Positions 58,950-64,000 of a stretch of DNA of 64,000 nt are shown here, one piece after another. A program made the translations under genes and the position numbers. The notes beneath the pieces are model-generated. The model saw only the letters and a program-made list of their open reading frames with translations. It ran no database searches and was not told the origin of the DNA. Source of the DNA: Nesterenkonia sp. Act20. Lineage in GTDB: Bacteria; Actinomycetota; Actinomycetes; Actinomycetales; Micrococcaceae. The stretch lies in NCBI RefSeq assembly GCF_019173455.1, contig NZ_JADPQH010000001.1, positions 496,001 to 560,000 on the forward strand, written 5' to 3'. Numbering within the stretch: position 1 is the first letter of the stretch; each line of letters starts with the position of its first letter.

Positions 58950-60812
58950 CTACTTCTTCCCAGCCTTCTCCTTGCCGGCCTCCTCGTCGGAGGAGAGTGC
59001 GGCGATGAAGGCCTCCTGCGGGACCTCCACGGTGCCGACCATCTTCATCCGCTTCTTGCCCTCCTTCTGCTTCTCCAGCAGCTTGCGCTTGCGGCTGATG
59101 TCGCCGCCGTAGCACTTGGAGAGCACGTCTTTGCGGATGGCTCGGATGTTCTCACGGGCAATGATGCGTGATCCGATGGCGGCCTGGATCGGCACCTCGA
59201 ACTGCTGCCGCGGGATCAGGTCCTTCAGTCGAGAGGCCATCTTCACCCCGTAGGCGTAGGCGGAGTCGCGGTGGGTGATCGCGGAGAACGCGTCGACCTG
59301 GTCGCCCTGCAACAGGATGTCCACCTTCACCAGATCGGCCGGCTGCTGGCCGGTGCCCTGCCAGTTCAGCGAGGCGTAGCCCTTCGTGCGTGACTTGAGC
59401 TGGTCGAAGAAGTCGAACACGATCTCGGCCAGGGGCATCCTGTAGCGGATCTCGACGCGTTCCTCGGAGAGGTAGTCCATGCCTTCCATGGAGCCGCGCC
59501 GGGACTGGCAGAGCTCCATGACGGGTCCGATGAACTCGGCCGGGACGATCACGGTCGCATCCACAATGGGTTCGCGGATCTCGAGGACCTTGCCCTCGGG
59601 GAATTCGGAGGGATTTGTGACGCGGTGGACTTCTCCGTCTTCAGCGGTGACCTCATAGATCACGTTGGGCGCGGTGGAGATCAGGTCGAGGTTGTACTCG
59701 CTCTCCAGCCGCTCTCGGGTGATCTCCAGGTGCAGCAGCCCGAGGAAGCCCACGCGGAAGCCGAAGCCCAGCGCGGTGGAGGTCTCGGGCTCGAAGTTCA
59801 GCGCCGCGTCGTTGAGCTGCAGCTTCTCCAGGGCCTCGCGCAGCACTGGGAAGTCCGAGCCGTCCAGCGGGAAGAGCCCGGAGAAGACCATCGGGGAAGG
59901 ATCGTCATAGCCGCCGATGATCTCGTCCGCGGGACGGTTCTGTGAGGTGACGGTGTCGCCGACCTTGGAGAGCCGGACGTCCTTGACACCGGTGATCAGG
60001 TAGCCGACCTCGCCGACGCCGAGCCCCTTGGTGGCTTCAGGCTCCGGGGAGGACACTCCGATCTCGAGGAGCTCGTGCGTGGCGCCGGTGGACATCATCT
60101 TGATCTTCTCCCGGTGCGAGAGCCTGCCGTCCACCACGCGCACGAAGGTGACCACGCCGCGATAGGTGTCATAGACGGAGTCGAAGATCATCGCGCGGGC
60201 GGGAGCGTCGGCGTCGCCCTCAGGGGCTGGCACCTGCGCGACGATGCGGTCCAGCAGCTCCTCCACGCCGTCGCCGGTCTTGCCGGACACGCGCAGCACG
60301 TCCTCGGGCTCGCAGCCGATCAGGTACGCGATCTCCTCGGCATACTTGTCCGGCTGGGCGGAGGGCAGATCGATCTTGTTGAGCACCGGGATGATCGCCA
60401 GATCATGCTCCATGGCGAGGTACAGGTTCGCAAGAGTCTGCGCCTCGATGCCCTGCGCGGCGTCGACCAGCAGCAGAGCGCCCTCGCAGGCTGCCAGCGA
60501 GCGGGAGACCTCATAGGCGAAGTCCACGTGCCCGGGGGTGTCGATCATATGGAAGGCGTAGCTCCTGCCTTCGAAGTCCCAGGGCATCCGGACTGCCTGG
60601 GACTTGATCGTGATGCCGCGGTCGCGTTCGATGTCCATCCGGTCCAGGTACTGGGCCTTCATGTCCCGGGACTGCACGACGCCGGTCAGCTGCAGCATGC
60701 GATCCGCGAGCGTGGACTTGCCGTGGTCGATATGCGCGATGATGCAGAAATTCCGGATCGCACTGGGATCAGTTGCGGCGGGCACCTGCGTGCTGGCGGC
60801 CTTCGGAGACAC
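58950..60812 (-). CDS. lepA: Elongation factor 4 (LepA)
   Basis: Translational GTPase that acts on the ribosome (back-translocation or initiation roles debated); 620 residues. G1 [14 protein letters not shown] (about 26-39), G3 DTPGHVDF, G4 NKIDLP, and the LepA-specific C-terminal domain (about 505-600, [18 protein letters not shown]). The GTG at 60812 is favoured; longer in-frame sequence upstream is not conserved and contains a perfect inverted repeat. Followed by hemW after 2 bp. Confidence 0.97.
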   Translation of the reverse strand: MSPKAASTQVPAATDPSAIRNFCIIAHIDHGKSTLADRMLQLTGVVQSRDMKAQYLDRMDIERDRGITIKSQAVRMPWDFEGRSYAFHMIDTPGHVDFAYEVSRSLAACEGALLLVDAAQGIEAQTLANLYLAMEHDLAIIPVLNKIDLPSAQPDKYAEEIAYLIGCEPEDVLRVSGKTGDGVEELLDRIVAQVPAPEGDADAPARAMIFDSVYDTYRGVVTFVRVVDGRLSHREKIKMMSTGATHELLEIGVSSPEPEATKGLGVGEVGYLITGVKDVRLSKVGDTVTSQNRPADEIIGGYDDPSPMVFSGLFPLDGSDFPVLREALEKLQLNDAALNFEPETSTALGFGFRVGFLGLLHLEITRERLESEYNLDLISTAPNVIYEVTAEDGEVHRVTNPSEFPEGKVLEIREPIVDATVIVPAEFIGPVMELCQSRRGSMEGMDYLSEERVEIRYRMPLAEIVFDFFDQLKSRTKGYASLNWQGTGQQPADLVKVDILLQGDQVDAFSAITHRDSAYAYGVKMASRLKDLIPRQQFEVPIQAAIGSRIIARENIRAIRKDVLSKCYGGDISRKRKLLEKQKEGKKRMKMVGTVEVPQEAFIAALSSDEEAGKEKAGKK

Positions 60813-60877
60813 GGTGGTGGGAGTCCTTTGCTGGTCGAGACGCCGGGCATTGTGCTGCACCTGGCAGTTCATTGTTC

Positions 60878-60897
60878 CATGATTATCGTCGATCATG
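60878..60897. promoter_or_regulatory. Inverted repeat upstream of lepA
   Basis: catgat-N8-atcatg, perfect 6-bp arms, 66 bp before the lepA start. AT-rich for this window; a possible operator or promoter-associated site. No known factor matched. Confidence 0.35.
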
Positions 60898-60926
60898 ACC
60901 TGCGCACGGCAGGAGGTCGTACAAGA

Positions 60927-60959
60927 ACGGGGGCCCCGCGCAGCGCGCAGGGCCCCCGT
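60927..60959 (-). terminator. Terminator downstream of rpsT
   Basis: Ten-bp stem acgggggccc / gggcccccgt with a 13-nt GC-rich loop, followed on the minus strand by ttcttgt. Lies 40 bp after the rpsT stop. Confidence 0.8.
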
Positions 60960-60999
60960 ATGCTCGCTCGAGAGAGCAGGCGTTCTAGTGCGTCAGACT

Positions 61000-61260
61000 C
61001 TAGAGAGCGTTGACCTTGGCGGCCAGACCGGACTTGCGGTTGGCGGCGTTGTTCTTGTGCAGCACACCCTTGGAGACGGCCTTGTCGAGCTTGCGAGCGG
61101 CCTCGCGGTTGGCGGAGATGGCTGCGTCCTTGTCACCGGCGGCGACAGCGTTGCGCACCTTCTTGATGGCGGTCCGCAGCTGGGACTTCACGCCCTGGTT
61201 GCGCTGGCGCGCCTTCTCGTTGGTGAGAATGCGCTTCTTCTGAGACTTGATGTTGGCCAC
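61000..61260 (-). CDS. rpsT: 30S ribosomal protein S20
   Basis: Primary 16S rRNA-binding protein, 86 residues, very basic and helical. Family pattern: [20 protein letters not shown] at the start and [20 protein letters not shown] at the end. GTG start. Monocistronic: terminator at 60927-60959 downstream and 237 bp of gene-free sequence upstream. Confidence 0.98.
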   Translation of the reverse strand: MANIKSQKKRILTNEKARQRNQGVKSQLRTAIKKVRNAVAAGDKDAAISANREAARKLDKAVSKGVLHKNNAANRKSGLAAKVNAL

Positions 61261-61497
61261 GAGTAGTCTTTCTGTCTGAGTTCACTGGTCGTGAGGGCTA
61301 TCCCTGTTGTCCGGCAGCAGACAGACTCTAGTGGCGTGGGGTTGCCATGGCGATTGCGCAGACCCTTGAGGTAGAGGGCCCAGGACTGCGCGGGACTTAC
61401 TGCCGCAGGGCTTTGGGGCTCTTTCGAACCCCAGACACTGCCTGTAGATGCTAGCAGAGAAGCAGGAGTCGGGCCACCGAGCAGGCCCCGCGTCGTT
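61261..61497. other. Gene-free region upstream of rpsT
   Basis: 237 bp. TAGAGT on the minus strand (61327-61332) is a -10 candidate for rpsT, giving a leader of about 60 nt. A small hairpin tgggg-N10-cccca lies near 61411-61430. No gene or tRNA recognised. Confidence 0.5.
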
Positions 61498-62526
61498 TCA
61501 GCGTCCGACGGCCGAGGCGATGGCCGTGATCGCCCGCTCCACGGCATATTCGGGTGTGCGGGAGGCTCCCTTGGCCTCGGCGTCGGCACGGGCCACTGCT
61601 TCGATGGCTTCGGCGGCGCGCTGCGGGTGCCATCGGCGCGCCGTCTCCGCCACCTGGGCCAGCTGCCAGGGCGCGGCGCCCAGGGAGGAGGCCAGTGATG
61701 CGGGGCTCCCACGGTGGTCCACGAGAGCGGCGATATGCCGTCCCTTGCGCGCCAGTGCGGCGGTCACCGCGATGGGCGAGACACCGGTCGCGATCGCGTG
61801 CCGGTAGAGCCGCGTCGCGGCCTCCTGCCGACCCTCGAAGGCCGCATCTGCGACCTTGAAGGCAGTCGCCTCCACCCGGCCCCCGTGGTAGCGGTCCACG
61901 TGGTCCTCAGTGATGTCCCCGGAGACATCAGCCATGAGCTGCTTGCAGGCGCCGCCTAGGTCCGAGAGCGTCGACCCGGCCGCGGCGACGAGCGCTCGGG
62001 CTGCATCGGCGTGGATCTCGCGGCCCGCGGCACGGAATTCTCGGCGCACGAAGTCGAGCTTCTCGTGGTCGTTCTTCGCCCCGGCACAGTCGACGACGAC
62101 GGCGCGTCGTCCCAGCGCGTCGAGCAGCTTCTTGCCCCGGTTGCCTCCGCTGTGACGCATCATGAGCGTGACATCAGCGGTGTCCTCCTCGAGGTACGCC
62201 AGGGCGTCGGCGAGGAAGGTGTCATTCATGGCGGCGAGGTCCTCTGCAAGGATGAGCCGAGGTTCTCCGAAGAGCGAGGGAGAGGCGATGGTGGCCAGCT
62301 CCCCCGGCGACGCGGCCGAGACGTCTATCCGGGTGAATTCGAGGTCGGGATGTTCCTGGCGCAGCGCCCGCTTGACCCGGTCCACGGCACGGCTGGCGAG
62401 GTAGTCCTCGCCGCCCTTGAGCAGGATCAGCGGCGCAGGCTCGAGTGTGCGGAAGTCGGGCCCTTCGGTCGTCTTCGCGCCACGTCCCGCGCCGCTGCGT
62501 GCTGTGCCTGCTCGTTGCGTCGCCAT
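61498..62526 (-). CDS. holA: DNA polymerase III delta subunit
   Basis: Clamp-loader subunit that opens the sliding clamp; 342 residues, divergent AAA+ fold. Opening region PLILLKGGEDYLASRAVDRV (about 31-50), then LFGEPRLILAEDLA (about 83-96), the VLLMM-like strand DVTLMMRHSGGNRGKKLLDAL, and a C-terminal helical collar (about 225-342). ATG 6 nt after TACGAT (62533-62538); leaderless or GGAG-led start. About 24 basic residues precede the domain. Confidence 0.94.
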   Translation of the reverse strand: MATQRAGTARSGAGRGAKTTEGPDFRTLEPAPLILLKGGEDYLASRAVDRVKRALRQEHPDLEFTRIDVSAASPGELATIASPSLFGEPRLILAEDLAAMNDTFLADALAYLEEDTADVTLMMRHSGGNRGKKLLDALGRRAVVVDCAGAKNDHEKLDFVRREFRAAGREIHADAARALVAAAGSTLSDLGGACKQLMADVSGDITEDHVDRYHGGRVEATAFKVADAAFEGRQEAATRLYRHAIATGVSPIAVTAALARKGRHIAALVDHRGSPASLASSLGAAPWQLAQVAETARRWHPQRAAEAIEAVARADAEAKGASRTPEYAVERAITAIASAVGR

Positions 62527-62532
62527 GGCTCC

Positions 62533-62538
62533 ATCGTA
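62533..62538 (-). promoter_or_regulatory. -10 hexamer of holA
   Basis: TACGAT ends 6 nt before the holA ATG (62526). Confidence 0.45.
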
Positions 62539-62628
62539 TCCGTCGGGTGGGACACGTTCAGGCCCGAGTGCGGCTCTGATCAGACCCGCTCAACCCAGGT
62601 CTGCCGGGCCCGCTTCAGCGGAGCGCGC

Positions 62629-63555
62629 TCAGCTCAGCCGAAGCTCTCCGCTGAAGTGCAGGCGCGACTTCCGTGGATTCCATCCCGTGAAGCGCAGCTG
62701 CTGCGTATCGACATGCTCCGCGGCGAACGCCACCGTTGCCGGCAGCGCGACGGGTGCGGCGAAGTCAATGGACCAGCGGTGACCGGCGCCCTCAGGCTCC
62801 CGGCCTTCAAGCATCCGTCCTGCCGAGTACATGCCGTGGACGATCGCCGATGGCATGCCCAGTGCCTTCGCAGCGAGGTTCGAGACGTGGATCGGGTTGT
62901 AGTCCCCCGACACGGCGGCATAGGACCTGCCGGTCCCCGCGCTCAGGCGCCACGAGGCGGTCTTCACCGGAGGGACGAACTCCTGCCGCGGAGAGTCCGC
63001 AGCGTGAGGTGCGGTCTCCTCCACGAGATGGATCCCCCGGCTCAGGTAGGTGGAGACCCCGCGCCACAGCACGGCTTGCTCCTCGAGATTCTCCGGGTCT
63101 GCGGAGTCCTCCAGGACCATAACCCGGATGTCGACCTGGGTGCCCCGCCGATGCGCGCGCAGGTTCTCGGCACTGACCAGCACCTGCACCGGCTGGGCGA
63201 GCGTGATCGGCCGCAGGTGCTCGACCCGGTTGGCCAGGTGCACCAGTCCCATCAGCGGCAGCGGAAAGTCCTCGCGGCTCATCAGCGCCATCTGGACCGG
63301 GAATCCGATGATGTGCACCAACACCGAGGGCAGCGCGGTGCGATGTGCGCCGTCGAAGGGTTCTCCGGAGAAGAGCCTGCGGTAGCGCTCGGCCTGTTCC
63401 AGGCTCACTCCAGGGTGGCGGACCACAAGCGACTCCTGCGGCAGCTCGCTCGTGGCCGGCGTGGAGCGCAACCCGGGAAGCTTGGCGCGCGCTGCTCCCA
63501 GCGCCGCCTGGCCGTAGAGGGCGCTGAGCTGGGGCATCTCGATGCGGGTCGCCAC
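62629..63555 (-). CDS. MaoC-family (R)-specific enoyl hydratase / 3-hydroxyacyl dehydratase
   Basis: Double hot-dog protein, 308 residues. The C-terminal half carries the hydratase-2 signature SGDYNPIHVSNLAAKALGMP (about 215-234), giving the Asp and His pair, then AIVHGMYSAGRML; the N-terminal half (about 60-190) looks like a degenerate second hot dog. Its place directly after a FabG-type reductase (3 bp gap) matches the mycobacterial htdX-fabG4 pair, so a role in fatty-acid or polyketide-like chain metabolism is likely. GTG start at 63555. Confidence 0.85.
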   Translation of the reverse strand: MATRIEMPQLSALYGQAALGAARAKLPGLRSTPATSELPQESLVVRHPGVSLEQAERYRRLFSGEPFDGAHRTALPSVLVHIIGFPVQMALMSREDFPLPLMGLVHLANRVEHLRPITLAQPVQVLVSAENLRAHRRGTQVDIRVMVLEDSADPENLEEQAVLWRGVSTYLSRGIHLVEETAPHAADSPRQEFVPPVKTASWRLSAGTGRSYAAVSGDYNPIHVSNLAAKALGMPSAIVHGMYSAGRMLEGREPEGAGHRWSIDFAAPVALPATVAFAAEHVDTQQLRFTGWNPRKSRLHFSGELRLS

Positions 63556-63558
63556 GGC

Positions 63559-64000
63559 TCAGGCTCCCACGAGGTTCTGGCCACAGACCCGCAGGGTCAG
63601 CCCGGAGGTGCCACCGGCCTGGGGTGAGGCGAGGAACGCGATGGTCTCCGCCACGTCCACCGGCAGGCCCCCCTGGTTCAACGAGTTCAGCCGCCGCGCC
63701 ACCTCGCGGGTGGCGAACGGGATCTTCGCGGTCATCTCGGTCTCGATGAAGCCGGGAGCCACCGCATTGATCGTGCCGTGCCGAGAGGCCATCTGCGCGG
63801 AGGTCGCCGCGACCATCCCCATGACACCGGCCTTGGAGGCGGCATAGTTGGTCTGCCCACGATTGCCGGCGATCCCGGAGGTCGAGGCCAGCGAAACGAT
63901 GCGCGGACCCATTCCGGAGCCGCCATGGGCATCGGAGTTGAAGAGCTCGGAGGCCAGGAAGGCACGGTTCATGCGCAGCTGGGACTCGATGTTGACGGCG
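63559..64000 (-). CDS. FabG-type 3-oxoacyl-(ACP) reductase, 3' part (5' end outside window)
   Basis: Short-chain dehydrogenase/reductase; the last ~147 residues are visible. Catalytic Ser in [13 protein letters not shown] and the YxxxK pair in [12 protein letters not shown], followed by [18 protein letters not shown] and the C-terminal [11 protein letters not shown]. The association with a MaoC hydratase suggests the long FabG4-like type, but the N-terminal half lies beyond the edge. Confidence 0.9.
   Translation of the reverse strand, partial: AVNIESQLRMNRAFLASELFNSDAHGGSGMGPRIVSLASTSGIAGNRGQTNYAASKAGVMGMVAATSAQMASRHGTINAVAPGFIETEMTAKIPFATREVARRLNSLNQGGLPVDVAETIAFLASPQAGGTSGLTLRVCGQNLVGA

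Noticed and set aside
61400-61440. tRNA-like GGTTCGA loop on the minus strand
   Set aside because: Only a 5-bp hairpin; no acceptor stem, D-arm or anticodon arm can be built around it.

Overview
This is a 64 kb stretch of high-GC actinobacterial chromosome made almost entirely of housekeeping genes. The evidence is the uninterrupted pyrR-pyrB-pyrC-(membrane protein)-carA-carB-pyrF-mihF-gmk-rpoZ-coaBC-metK order, an aa3/bcc respiratory set (ctaC-ctaD-ctaF, ctaE-qcrC-qcrA-qcrB) with a di-haem QcrC, a helicase-dead PriA, the DUF3043/DUF3097/DUF349 families and frequent GTG starts. Gene order and protein style fit Micrococcales, probably Micrococcaceae (Arthrobacter/Nesterenkonia-like); the genus is inference. 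I see no phage, insertion sequence, CRISPR array, tRNA or rRNA.

Layout. 1-6 kb: 5' part of leuS, an alpha/beta hydrolase, priA, a TVP38 membrane protein. 6-19 kb (minus strand): the pyrimidine operon led by pyrR, running into mihF-gmk-rpoZ-coaBC-metK. 19-26 kb (minus): mltG-aroE-aroC-aroK-aroB-efp-nusB, with almost every junction overlapping by 1-4 bp. 26-32 kb: a DUF349 protein, divergent from hisS-aspS-rarA. 32-42 kb: the respiratory block qcrB-qcrA-qcrC-ctaE, trpD, def and ctaF-ctaD-ctaC. 42-47 kb: an A-type Fe-S carrier, DUF3043, pyrD, a hydrolase, uppS, recO. 47-56 kb (minus): leuA with a leader peptide, then era-CNNM-ybeY-phoH-rsmE-dnaJ-hrcA. 56-64 kb: DUF3097, a DUF4870 protein, hemW, lepA, rpsT, holA, a MaoC hydratase and the 3' part of a FabG-type reductase.

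The interest lies in regulation and sequence texture rather than in a new gene cassette. There is a PyrR-binding-type hairpin that buries the pyrR Shine-Dalgarno, a CIRCE operator between hrcA and the DUF3097 gene, and a 19-codon leader peptide before leuA with five Leu codons (two of them CTA) and a 12-bp long-range pairing. Fourteen genes have a -10-like hexamer ending 6-8 nt before the start codon, which predicts leaderless mRNAs. Short tandem duplications recur at or near gene 3' ends (pyrD, metK, the TVP38 gene, rsmE) and inside pyrF. MltG carries a His/Asp/Glu-rich cytoplasmic patch. I found no convincing undescribed multi-gene system.
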